Shown piece by piece: positions 1-9,834 of a stretch of 50,497 bases of DNA. Origin of the DNA: Chara braunii (Eukaryota > Streptophyta > Charophyceae > Charales > Characeae). Location of the stretch: assembly GCA_003427395.1 (NCBI GenBank), contig BFEA01000011.1:262716-313212 (forward strand). The letters are read 5' to 3'. Within the stretch, counting starts at the first letter, position 1, and each line of letters begins with the position of its first letter. Position numbers and translations under genes: made by a program. Below the pieces are notes generated by a model. It saw nothing but the letters and a program-made list of their open reading frames with translations, did not search any database and was not told where the DNA came from.

Positions 1-435
1 CAGTCTTACCTTTGTCAAAGGTAGTGCGCACACCTTTGACTGCATGTGTTGATGAGACAACTTCTTTGTTGCCAACTTGGGTCCGGCAAGGGTTCTGCAG
101 GGCCACTTGCTTCATTCCCAAGCCCACCTTGCATATCCCACGTGGTGACATGAAATTAGTTATCGCACCACAATCAACTAACACACGGAGATAGCGGTGG
201 TTGATGAGAAGCTTAAAGAAGATTAACTTCACTGTCCCTTGGGCCCACTGTTGTTTCATTTCAGCCCATTGCTCCAAGTGGTAGTGGAAGTCAATCATCT
301 CGGACTTCCCCCAAGGCTCATCATATGATACGTTACTTACCGCAGCCTTGTCTTCAACAGATGGTTGGGCTTCAAGGGAGGGTTGTTGATCGTCAACAGA
401 ACTAGCTTCCCTTGCTGTAGAGTTTGCTGAGTCTG
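1..435 (-). pseudogene. Element A: start of Ty3/gypsy pol (aspartic protease), cut by window edge
   Basis: Read on the minus strand, this stretch is open from about 435 to the left edge. It begins with an acidic, Ser-rich linker, then a charged helical stretch around 220-300. The retropepsin active-site motif follows at about 145-175: a hydrophobic VLVDCGA core followed by TNFMSP. Ty3/gypsy proteases use Asp-Ser/Cys-Gly in this position, and the downstream NFMSP is the usual continuation. The frame differs from the zinc-knuckle frame just upstream, so gag and pol are now separated by a frameshift near 436-440. The catalytic Asp is present. Reverse transcriptase would lie beyond position 1 and cannot be assessed. 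Confidence 0.75.
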
Positions 436-439
436 ACTC

Positions 440-2234
440 TACGCCCGATTCTGGTTTCCCTGCAGCCGATAACAGTCTTGAACTTTATGATTCGGCTTTT
501 GGCAATGCAGGCAAACCCCCTTCTTGAGTCTGCCCCACCAGTTATTTTCAGTGATCCAGAGGTCTACCCAAGGTTAGGTAGATGCATCCTCCTGTTTAGG
601 CGGGATCTTAGCTCCTTTGGGGAGTTGGACATAACTCTTTCCGGCACTCCGATTTGGTCCCTTAGTGTTGGCAGTCTTTTTAAAGGCAGAGAATTTTTCT
701 TCTTCGTTATTTGCATCGGACTCATGGGCTGAAGAACAAGTTGTATCGGAGTCCTGTTCTTGGTCGTCACCAAGAGTGGGGTCAACCGCATCGGCTCCTT
801 CGGCCTCCAGCAGGTCATGCACAACCAAATGGTTGCTGCCCTTGAACCGTCTGCCGCCCATGGGCTTTTTGCTGCCTGCCGTGCTAACAAGGTTCATGGC
901 CTCCAGACCGACTACATCCTTTATTAAGGCCAGCCAGTCCGTATACGCAATGTAGCCCGTGCCCAGGCGACTAGTGAAGTGAGTTGGGACTGCGCCCTTG
1001 ACCACATCCAAGCAAGATTGAGGGGACAATTCCAGACCAGGAGTGGCAAACAGCTTGCTTAGATAGGTCTGCAGGCTTTTCATGGAGCCATTCCACTTGC
1101 TGTGCTTGACTTTATCCAGTTGGATTCTTGCGTTAGCAGCAACATGTGGATCTTGGTATTCTGAGGTAAGGAGTTCTTCGAGGGAGGCAACCGGGGCGGC
1201 CCTTAGCCATTTGGCCAGTGCAGCCTTTGGAAACCCAGCCCGCGTTGCTTGGACTTCTAGGAAGCCTGTACGACTGGCTCGACATTCATACCCATGATAA
1301 CAGCCTGGGTCTCAGTTTGAGTCCCCAGAATCTTGAAGTAGGCCTGCATAGAGCCAATCCAGGATTCGATGTCTTCTTTGTCGTCGTACTTGGACGACAT
1401 TTGAACCGACTTCCGGTCCACATAGGGACCTGCGTAGCTGGGACTAGCAGCAGCTGGTTCCGATCCGGGGGCTGCAGCACTTGCAGAAGTTCCAACCTCA
1501 TTGCTGGTTACAGCAACAGTGGAATCTGCACCTGCTGCAGGTCCTGAGGAAATTGCCATCACACTCGAAGAAGAGGTAGAAGAAGATACAGTAAGAGGGG
1601 CAGAAGTAGTTCCGATTGCAGCTCCGGATCCAGGGGGCAGAGGGAGAGGGTTGGCCACTTGGGCTTGTCGCAGATCAGCCACCTCCTTGGTCAAGTCATG
1701 GTACTTGCGGGTCATCTCAGTCAAATCATCCTAAAGAGTCTACAGCTTCGCAAAAACTTCAGCGATCTGAGTGGTATGGTCCTCAAGATTCCGGACTTGA
1801 ACCAAGGCTGTGAGTATGGACTGCAGCTGTTCCCCACACTGCACTTCAGTCAGTGAGGGGACAGTCTCTAGGAGAGCCACTTGCCTTCTTAGCAGGGTCT
1901 CCTTCCTCTCCTTCTCAGTCTCCTGTTCCCGTTTTATAGCATCATCCAAGAGTGCTTGCAGATGTGGTTTCTCATCATCACTGGCTGCATTTAACAAGTC
2001 CCGCCACTGTGTTGAAGTTAGGTGGGCCATTTTCGGGCTGTCAGTATGGACAGGTGGTTCAGAGAGTCGCCAGTCAGCAAAAGAATCAATCAGACTCTCA
2101 AGAGGTTCACTCCCCCTTGCGCCCAGACGAACACTCCTTTTCCAAGTCCTTTCCCACTTCAGACTGTCACTTTCCCTCTCTCCCTGTTCTCTCTCCCTCC
2201 TCTCTCTTTCTTCTTTCAGATTGTGAGTCTCCAC
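440..2234 (-). pseudogene. Element A: broken gag with coiled coil, Gag domain and zinc knuckle
   Basis: The minus-strand Gag of an LTR retrotransposon is split into pieces. An N-terminal segment (2234 to 1740) is very rich in Glu, Lys and Arg and looks like a coiled coil. A natural start may be the Met at 2030, which opens a less repetitive sequence (MAHLTSTQW). Two in-frame TAG codons sit between 1739 and 1725. A Ser/Thr/Ala linker follows (about 1690-1430), then the Gag domain (about 1400-830), with a frameshift near 1259. A TAA at 571-573 precedes an intact CX2CX4HX4C zinc knuckle at 472-513. A retroviral-type Gag forms the particle that packages element RNA. With at least three stops and two frameshifts this copy cannot make one. 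Confidence 0.8.
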
Positions 2235-3548
2235 GGCATCGAAAATGAACTCAGAAAAACAGATAAGCTCAGAGAATAGAAGGTAGAACTCCTAGCCGGA
2301 GCGGCATTTCATTTGGAAGCAGAGAACAGCAAAAAGAAACAATCAACACTCAAAGATAGGTCTGATCCCGCGACCCAGTCTGATCAGGCTGCATACGAGG
2401 TCCTCTCGAGTCCAGCCTGACCAGCTCCGCGTCCGTACAGCAAATCAGACAACAAGTGACCAAATGCAGTAATGGAGAATTGAGTGGTGTACAGGGTGCG
2501 AGTCAAGCCACGGACGACGTTATTAGAATGCAAGCGAAACGTCAAAGCCAAGATCCCCTCGGCAGTGGGTGTCCTAATCCAAGAAAAATGAACTCGTATC
2601 CCAGCGAAGAAGACAGGAGGTCAATGCCTAACCGAATTGGGTCCAGGGGCTCTCCTTATTTGGGCCCGGTTTCGCTGGGTCCCAAGGGTCCCACGTAGGT
2701 CTCAACCAAGTCCCAACCAAGAAGAGTCCCACCTAAACTTAGTTCAATCTCAACTGCACTGAAAAACGAAATTTCAACTTCTGGCAAAACCTACAGACTA
2801 CAACCGTTCAGTGATGAAAAGACAAAGCACTGTAGAAAGACTCGGCATGCATAACAAGATACTTCATTTTCCATCCATCAGGTAAGTAGGTAGATCACAT
2901 GCATTCAGTCACACAATCAAGACCACAGAGCAGTAGGAAAAGAAACCCAGAATACCCCAGCAGGTCAATCAATACCATACAGACGAACATGGGCATCCAG
3001 TAGGTGCACGGCACTTACCTAAGTGGCCTTGAGCTTCGAGATGAAGAGAACTCACCCCCCTTCTCATATGGTCCTCCTGACCCATCTAACGCTACCCCTA
3101 CACTAGTGTCCTATCCCCTAGGAGGGTCTGACTCCAACACCCAAGTGCAACGCCGAATCCCCCGTCGATGTTGAAGAACAAAGTAGCAACTTGCAGTCCG
3201 TTGATGCAGAATGGCCGCTGACCCTCAAGCTCGCCTACTTGAGGGCAGCCCTTAAGTTGCCAAGTGTCTCCTTTGAATCAGATTCCAGGTGCGAGTGCCT
3301 CTCACTGTTGCCTCTCTCAAATCGCCGCATGAAGTCTCCTTGAAATGTCTCGCCACCCTAATCTCACTCTCAAGCAACCTGGTTACGGTCTATGTTGACC
3401 CCACATGACCTAACCAGGTGGGGGCAGCTTCCCTTAACCACGCTGCCCCACTTCCCTCAACCATCCAACCCTAACCCTAAGTGTTGCCCTCAACCACTTA
3501 GTTTAGGGTTAGGGTAGCAAAGTCAACTCTCACCAGCAAGTAGAATCC
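2235..3548. other. Element A 5' leader, non-coding
   Basis: About 1.3 kb lies between the primer-binding site and gag of element A. I see no convincing coding sequence here. It contains the telomere-like hairpin listed separately. Confidence 0.5.
3468..3515. repeat. Telomere-like inverted repeat in the element A leader
   Basis: The arms ACCCTAACCCTAA (3468-3480) and TTAGGGTTAGGGT (3503-3515) are exact reverse complements. A second pairing, CTAAGTG with CACTTAG, lies at 3477-3483 and 3495-3501. Two units of TTAGGG-type sequence are too few to be a telomere tract. The symmetry suggests a leader stem-loop close to the primer-binding site. Confidence 0.7.
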
Positions 3549-3560
3549 GCTCTGATACCA
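3549..3560 (-). promoter_or_regulatory. Element A primer-binding site (initiator-Met tRNA type)
   Basis: The minus strand reads TGGTATCAGAGC, the sequence complementary to the 3' end of plant initiator-Met tRNA that primes minus-strand DNA synthesis in Ty3/gypsy elements. It lies two bases from the LTR end (AACA on minus). It fixes both the element's orientation and the inner LTR boundary. Confidence 0.9.
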
Positions 3561-3562
3561 AT

Positions 3563-4300
3563 GTTATGACCCTAGCCAATTTCGAGATACACATCCACTG
3601 AGAAGTACAATGCCATCCAATTGCAGAAAGAAATGAATGAACTTGAGTGATGAGGGAGGAGTAGAAGAAGAAGAAGTAAGAAAGAAGAAGAAGAAGAAGA
3701 TGTACACCAGCAAAGACAATGACAAGGCTCTTCTTCTTCGCCCAACAATCTCCTCCTCCTTATCTCCCCCTTCTCTTATTCATACAAGAAATAATAATAC
3801 AATGTTGAATGACTGGTCCAGAATCATGTCCGAGTCCCTTTTCTACTGCAGGTATCACTCAAGGTCCACCATAGCCATGGCTGCCTCCCCCACTCTTCAC
3901 ATACATAGGCCAAGGCTATGGCGGACTACTAGGCCTTGCTCCGATGTCCAAAGGACAACTCAGAGCAGCTATGGCTGCTCCAGCTCAGGCCGCCATGCCC
4001 AGCCCTGCCTTGAAGCTTCTTGGTGTAGCTCCCCCGGCTGGGGACTCCTTGCAGCAGCGCCCACCAAGGTGATGAAGATGGTTGTCATCATAGCCAGGTA
4101 AGTACCCCTGGCGCTCTTCCCCCTTCTTCCTTCCTTCCTCCTTCTTCCTCCTTCGTGTCCTTCTTCTTCCTCCCCAGCAGCGCAGCTCCAACCCAACGCT
4201 GCTCCCTCCAGCGCTCCACCAGTGTGTCGCCAAACTTGCACACCGAAAAAGAGGCCGGGTCTACCGCCCGGCCAGAAGATATAGCGGCCTGCTTGCCTCT
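3563..4300 (-). mobile_element. Element A 5' LTR, outer end not found
   Basis: The inner edge is set by the primer-binding site and reads TGTTATGACC on plus. The LTR contains a GAA-rich microsatellite (about 3664-3700) and a long CTT/CCT tract (about 4100-4180). Reading frames here are by-products of these repeats. The outer boundary and target duplication were not recognised, so the right coordinate is approximate. Confidence 0.5.
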
Positions 4301-4416
4301 TGGGCAGTGACTTCCAAGCCGCTGGCCTTCCCAAGCAACCAGTACCTCCTCCTATTTTTGGAGGGAACATCATTGCAGACTCTGATATTGCCCCTACAGG
4401 CCCTAGACTCAGACCA

Positions 4417-4677
4417 GTACCCGCTAGACCTAGCCTACACTACCCGACTCTAAAAATGCCACTTTTGTCTTCTTCTGCTCGGCCTCCGGTACCTGCATAT
4501 TTACCCCCCTACCGGGTGCGGTACCGGCCTACCCGCTACTTGAGTGNGTACCCGCTAGACCTAGCCTACACTACCCGACTCTAAAAATGCCACTTTTGTC
4601 TTCTTCTGCTCGGCCTCCGGTACCTGCATATTTACCCCCCTACCGGGTGCGGTACCGGCCTACCCGCTACTTGAGTG
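4417..4677. repeat. Exact 130-base duplication separated by one N
   Basis: Bases 4417-4546 and 4548-4677 read identically, with a single N at 4547. An identical overlap at a one-base gap is what an assembler leaves when two contig ends are joined without merging. A true recent tandem duplication is possible but less likely. Confidence 0.9.
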
Positions 4678-5092
4678 ATTTTTCCCCTGCTGCAACCCTT
4701 CAAAGCCACGGCCACAAGTAAGTACCGGCCCTGGGGCGGGCCACACACACGCACACTCATACTAATCAGCACTCAGGCAAGCACGGTCACACACGCAAGC
4801 CAACCAGCACTCAGACAGACATGCAATCCAGCAAGCATACACACACATAGACTTAGCAGGCTTCAGACAGTGCAGCGCTCATCACTTGTTCAGTTGCGAG
4901 ATGCAGAAGCGCTGCTGCTGCTTGTGCGTTAAGGCAACTTGGGCACTGTGCGCCTGAAGAAGAAGAGGGCACTTGAGAGCTACTCCATAACTAGGCTGAA
5001 CATAGAGCAGGAGGACGGCCACCATAGCCGCCGAGGTATGAGCAACCTGAGTGGGTGTATCCAGGGTAGAGAGAGAGAGAGGGAGAGAGAGG
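4678..5092. other. Low-complexity spacer
   Basis: CA-rich and AC-rich degenerate repeats (about 4740-4860) are followed by a GA-rich tract (about 5066-5092). I see no gene here. Confidence 0.5.
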
Positions 5093-5325
5093 CACAGCGA
5101 GTCGAGTCAGAGAGAGAGAGAGAAGGGAGAAGCCATAGTCGCTATCAGGTGGAGACCTGTTGCGTTTGTGTGTGTGGCAGAGCCGCTGGAGGCAAACATT
5201 CTTGTATATTGATAATAATATTGGAGACGACATCTTCAACTGTTGATTGTATCTCGATTTGGCTTCTCACGTGTGAACTCTCATGTGAATGTTCGTTGAT
5301 GTATGCAAGTTGAACTTGACGAGTA
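5093..5325 (+). repeat. Element S: left 233-bp direct repeat (LTR-like)
   Basis: This is closely similar to 6985-7216: both start CACAGCGAGTCGAGTC and end CTTGACGAGTA. The last bases also resemble the end of element B's LTR (ACTTGACGAGTATCC at about 17209-17223), so it is probably LTR-derived. No primer-binding site follows this copy. Confidence 0.7.
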
Positions 5326-5478
5326 ATCGGAGCAGACTCCCGCTGCATCCGCTCACAGTTGAGACGCTGGCAAGAAGAAGGCCGGCGGGTGAAAAACAAA
5401 AAAAAAAGGGAGATCGTGGTTTGACGAGTTGAGGGCTGAAGTAGAAGGGGCATAGCAAGGAGCAAGAGGAGCGCGTAC

Positions 5479-5648
5479 CTGCGAGCGAGGAGCTTCATCG
5501 ATGGAACGTTCATAGAGTGAAGTGCTTCTTTGAATTTCATTGTGGATGGTACCTTCCCACGTGCTTTCTTGGTGACCTCTGCTGCAATTAGGCTCTCTGT
5601 TGACATCATCTGATATTTGGTCTCTTTGCTGTTGTCGAGTCTGTCAAT
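5479..5648 (-). other. Possible captured host exon
   Basis: On the minus strand, 170 bases are open and read like normal protein (an ESLIAAEVTKKARGKVP stretch, then an FKEALHSMNVPSMKLL stretch). They are flanked by plausible splice signals: TGCATTCACAG before the segment and AG|GTACGC after it. The composition differs from the Glu/Lys-rich Gag nearby. It sits inside element S, so a transduplicated gene piece is one explanation. I do not recognise the protein, no other exon was found, and chance is not excluded. Confidence 0.25.
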
Positions 5649-5660
5649 CTGTGAATGCAC

Positions 5661-6249
5661 GGTCTAGGTCTAGGGTAGCAACTCGGCCGCTGGATGTATC
5701 TCTGGACCTAGTATGGAGCACGGGCAATGAGCAGCGCACGCTCGTAAAACAACCCGGCTATGCCCAATGACCGGTACTGACCGGCGTGCGACCGAAGACT
5801 CTAGAGACACAGTGAGGAGTTGTAGAGGGCAGTAGGGTTCACCAGCTGTATAATGCACGGGTGAAGTAGAGGTGAGACGTAAGGTCCACCAGTTGAGGAC
5901 GCCAGCGAGATCCCCCAAGGACTGGTACTGAGCGGCTGGCAAGATCACTGGTGGCAGTGATACCCGAAAACTGCTGCAATCAGCAAGGAACCAGTCTTAA
6001 GTCTTGAGAGCAATCTTCCTATGGTGGGCACGACATCCTGTTTGCGTCGTTAAAAATTTCATGAGCTCTATGCTGGCTGACCTTAACTGTCGGTTGCCCA
6101 CCAGATTGGAGGAGAGCTGTAGTGACAGATGTGGGAAGGGGAGTAGATTGTCAGACTCTGATATAGGTTACGGTGATGATTAAGTGTTGAGGACTGACTA
6201 AGTCTTCAGGAATAGACCTATGTGGTGAGGAGGCGGACTCCATTCAACT
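5661..6249. other. Element S interior, non-coding
   Basis: I see no convincing gene between the exon-like segment and the Gag-like frame. Confidence 0.4.
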
Positions 6250-6585
6250 GTGCCATCTCTCACCATGGTGATAAGCCGGTCCGGTTGGTCAAAGCAACCC
6301 TATTCCGCTGAGGAACAGGCTGAATTTGGTAGAAGGACGATGGAGAAGAAGAGGGAGAAGGAGGAAAAAAGGAAGAAGAAAGAGGAGGAGAAAGAAAAGA
6401 TGGAGAAAAGAGAATTGGAGGAGAAGTTGAAGCTTCTGGAGAAGCAGAAACAAGAGGTGGATGTGGTAGAGGAAGAAGAAGAAGAAGAGGAAGGACAAGA
6501 AGAAGACAGGTTGGTCGATCCCAGACAGGGAGGTGAAGGAGTAGGGAGAGCAGAGAGAGGGGAATCTAGCCAACTACACTTCTAA
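6250..6585 (+). pseudogene. Element S: Gag-like coiled-coil protein, N-terminal part
   Basis: The 111-codon frame opens with MPSLTMVISRSGW and then PYSAEEQAEFGRR, a non-repetitive start like the beginning of other Gag proteins of this genome. About 60 residues of Lys/Glu heptad-like sequence and an acidic run follow. The next in-frame-type segment begins 22 bases downstream in another frame, so this looks like one Gag N-terminus broken by a stop or frameshift. No zinc knuckle, protease or polymerase follows before the right repeat. Low complexity limits what can be said about its function. Confidence 0.45.
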
Positions 6586-6606
6586 CCCGTCGATACCCAA
6601 ACATGG

Positions 6607-6879
6607 ATGGAGAAGTTTGGGTTTAGGAAGGATGAGTGGGTAGAAGAGGCCGAGAGGGCTGAACTCATAGCAAAATTGGAGGCAGCAGAGGATAATGTAG
6701 AACGGGAGCTACTGATGCAAGAGAGGGAACACGAGCTGCAACAGCGGCTCCTGGTGAAGAAGAGGGCTGACTTGGAGGAGAAGAGGTGGCTGAAAGCAAA
6801 AGGAGAAGAGAGAGCGTCGGCGAAGAGAACAAACACAACGCAAGGGGGATTGGACAAAAGATCGCGTCCTTGTAGTTAA
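6607..6879 (+). pseudogene. Element S: Gag-like coiled-coil protein, second part
   Basis: The 90-codon frame (opening MEKFGFRKDEWVEEAERAEL) is rich in Glu, Lys, Leu and Arg with heptad-like spacing, consistent with the coiled coil that precedes the Gag domain in elements A and B. It probably continues the 6250-6585 frame after a break. It ends in a basic tail and stops about 100 bases before the right direct repeat. A structural Gag role is inferred only from composition and position. Confidence 0.4.
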
Positions 6880-6984
6880 CGCCCTACTGCATATTAACAA
6901 AGAGTTGTCGTCATCAATGAGTCGATAGCCCGATTAGACCAGCACAATCATGAGTTCAAGGGCACCTGGATATAGAGAGTGAGT

Positions 6985-7216
6985 CACAGCGAGTCGAGTC
7001 CGAGAGAGAGAGACAAAGGAGAAGCCATAGGCACTATCTGGTTGAGACCTGCTGCGTTTGTGTGTGTGGCAGAGACGCTAGAGACAAACATTCTTGTATA
7101 TTGATAATAATATTGGAGAGGACATCTTCAAGTCTTGACTGTATCTCGATTTAGCTTTTCATATGTGAACTCTCATGTGAATGCTCGTTGATCTATGCAA
7201 GATTAACTTGACGAGT
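6985..7216 (+). repeat. Element S: right direct repeat (LTR-like)
   Basis: This is the partner of 5093-5325. Beyond CTTGACGAGTA it continues TTGGCTCATTTCACATCCATTAC, which resembles the end of the element B LTR more than the left copy does. The left copy may therefore be truncated. Confidence 0.7.
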
Positions 7217-8104
7217 ACTTGGCTCATTTCACATCCATTACTATATCAATAAGATGAGCCCTGGAAGACCTCAACAACCAACCCGAAAAAGATATTGGGA
7301 CAATGACCTAGCTCAGGTGCAGGCGTTGTTTTTTTTCGGTCCAGCTAATGGTCAAATCCAGACCGTTGTTATGGTACTTTTAGCCAACAACAACAAAAAG
7401 ACCACCTGAAAAGTTATCGAGGGTGTACTCACACAGGTAGCTCTATCTTAAATATATATGATCGCATTTATGGTCGTCCTTGCATGTACCAGACCGCAAT
7501 TAGGACCATAAATAAGTAAACGAAGTCCTAGTATGAGTCTGCCTTGAGTGCCAAGTTCAGCAGAGTACAACATAGCTCGACGTCTATTATGACCCACAAC
7601 CTATGGCTGGAGTGTTATCGTTATAGTCCCCCTATTATTTGTCGTATCTCCTGGTCGGCATTGATTTGATTTGATTTGATCTTATTGAATAATTGATTTT
7701 TTTTTTTTTCAAAAGACAATTACCGCCCGGCAGTACACGAGATTGTTCAATTTCGCTGCAAATTCATGTTAAATACACTCAGGAAAGGTTGGGGGTGCGC
7801 ATACGAAAGGACTTGTTCAATTTCGCTACAAATTGAGGTCAAATATATTGGCGAAAGGTTGGGTGTGAGCATACAAAAGTACTTGTTGTGCAGTGCATCG
7901 ATTTCTCAAAAGGGTCCTTCCCACCTTGAAGTTCCTAATTCTCTTTGTCAGTGAAGAGTCTGATATCCAACTTCAGACGTTAGAGTCATCCCCACGCCCA
8001 CCTTCTCCCAGGCCCGCTCAAGGCTTCCACAATTACCCGCTTCAATATGCCTCGTTGACTGTCTAAGGGACACCTGCAGGCCTGACATTGGCCCTAGGCT
8101 GCAT
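7217..8104. other. Intergenic spacer with a short tandem repeat
   Basis: I see no gene. It contains a TTGAT minisatellite (about 7664-7690), a T run (about 7697-7710) and a 70-bp tandem pair at 7743-7882 (units starting TTGTTCAATTTCGCT at 7743 and 7813). Confidence 0.6.
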
Positions 8105-8379
8105 TGCCAAGAGGCAAGACCCCAAATGTTGAATTCAGGGGCCTTGCGGCCGACAGTTTACCGAAAGTCAACTGTACGAGGCCCTCCAGTCAAAGTCTGC
8201 ATGGACCCAGCCCGGGTCGTCGATCAGACAAACACACTTGTTTGTATGCAGGTATCCAAACAGCATCGGACCAAGTGAAAGTCCGTAACTGTACGAGATC
8301 CAGGCCGTCAGCTGTGAGTCAATCTGAGCCACCGTGGGCGGGAGACCAGAGGCGGATCAACCTCGTAAACACTACTTAA
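8105..8379 (+). mobile_element. Element B 5' LTR, left part
   Basis: It matches 16377-16652 along its length (both TGC-AAGAGGCAAGACCCC at the start and AACACTACTTAA at the end). The match breaks at TTAA, where the 750-bp insertion begins, and resumes at 9130. The exact first base is uncertain, because GCATTGC is shared further left. Confidence 0.85.
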
Positions 8380-9133
8380 ACCATCAATACCTCCGAGCCT
8401 TTTTTTGTCGACCTTGAATTCCACTCGCTCCGAGTTTGCCGAGCCTGGGTACCACTCCGTTTTCTTTCTGGTACTCTCACGGAAAGAACAAAAAAAAAAA
8501 AAAAAAAAAAAAAAAGTTGCAGCCGTGAACTCAGAAAAAAAGAAAAAAACGAAACAAAGCTTTGGTCGTGATTGCAATTGTATACATTCTTGGAAGTGGT
8601 AGTGTGAGTGTGCCCTCAGTGAGGGCATCTCAGCCCCGAGGCCAGGTTGTCAGATTCGAAAAAGAGAACAGAAGGGGGAAAAAATGAGCACATGAATCCG
8701 GCTGTGAAAATGGTTGGATACATTCCCCTTAGTACCAGTGTGATGAGTGTTACAATCCTCTGACAAAACACAACTTGAGCTGATCATTGACGGCTTGAGC
8801 AATTCACGGAATCCCCCCTGCCTCATCGGCAGGGGACTTATAAGAAACACACGAGCAAGAAAAAAAAAAAAACATGACCATCCAGAATGTGACCGCCTTA
8901 CCGATGAGGTGCATTCTGTGGAGGAAGATTCTGAGCACGGCCTCCAAGACTAACCTGCCCGACATCATTGCAGTAGAGATAGTATTTTCTTTTTTTCCTT
9001 TTTCTTTCACCCGCGGGCAATATAAAAATCTGATTTATGGGACAGTGTCGACCCTGTGTCCCACCCTCTATAACTTCAGGTACTGGCCAAACATCGTAAT
9101 TTCCCAACACTTGTGGAGGTATTGGTGGTTTAA
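8376..9133. mobile_element. TTAA-flanked inverted-repeat element nested in the 5' LTR
   Basis: The insertion proper is 8380-9129 (750 bp). Its ends are ACCATCAATACCTCC (8380-8394) and the reverse complement of ACCACCAATACCTCC (9115-9129), 14 of 15 matching. It is flanked by TTAA at 8376-8379 and 9130-9133. The other LTR of the same retroelement carries a single TTAA at this point (16649-16652), which gives the empty site. TTAA duplication is typical of piggyBac-like and Kolobok elements, but the ACC terminus fits neither consensus I know. The interior has long A runs (about 8490-8515, 8861-8873) and no transposase, so it is non-autonomous. Confidence 0.85.
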
Positions 9134-9819
9134 GGCCCCTGCCTCCGAGAGTCAACATTCAGTCTTGTCGTGCTGACTCGACGTTGGCTTGACGCTGGCT
9201 GTACGTTGGCTTGATGTTGGTTGGACGTTGGCAACTGTGAGACGACGAAGTGAACCTGTTGCACGCGTGTTGGCGGCTTCCTGGCGCCAGTTGTCTTCCG
9301 GCTTGCTGACGTGGTGCATGCCACGCTATCTACATTGCTGATGTGGCGCATGCCACGCTATCTACATTGCTGACGTGGCGCATGCCACGCTGTCTACCAT
9401 TGTTGACGTGGCATTCGCCACACTGTGTTCATTGCTGAGTTGGACGTGACAAGGAGGGAGATCAAGATCTGTGGATTGATTGAGAGAGAAAGGGGATACT
9501 TACCTGTTGTTGAAACGTCTTCACAGAAGAACTCTGCTACGTGGCTTTTTTATGTGATCCTGTCAGGCTCGTTTCTTGGACACTATTTAATGACGTGGAG
9601 GCGAGGGGCGGCCCCGAGAAGGAGAGGGAATGGAGGGGCTACTATCTATACTTACGCTTCCACCCTCTAAGTCTCTCCTTCCCCTCCTCTCCTTTCCTCT
9701 ACTGGTTACGAGACATTGTATCACGGATCACATTTCATGATTATTGGATACATTATTCAGCGTTGAGTTATCTTGTAATTCGACAATTGACAAACATCCT
9801 CCAAACTGGGTTCATTACA
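9134..9819 (+). mobile_element. Element B 5' LTR, right part
   Basis: It matches 16653-17240 and ends GGGTTCATTACA directly before the spacer ATT and the primer-binding site. It includes the 32-bp tandem repeats. The U3/R/U5 limits cannot be placed without transcript ends. Confidence 0.85.
9303..9431 (+). repeat. Four 32-bp tandem repeats with TGACGTGG cores in the LTR
   Basis: Units start at 9303, 9335, 9367 and 9400, each beginning TTGCTGACGTGG or a one-base variant and containing a palindromic GCATGCCA-type core. The 3' LTR has only three units (16828-16924). TGACGTGG contains the ACGT core bound by plant bZIP factors. A role as U3 enhancer is inference. Confidence 0.8.
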
Positions 9820-9822
9820 ATT

Positions 9823-9834
9823 TGGTATTAGAGC
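9823..9834 (+). promoter_or_regulatory. Element B primer-binding site
   Basis: TGGTATTAGAGC matches the initiator-Met tRNA site at 11 of 12 positions. It lies three bases after the LTR end. Confidence 0.85.

Noticed and set aside
3637-4101. 154-codon plus-strand protein
   Set aside because: It lies in the minus-strand LTR of element A and its start is a GAA microsatellite.
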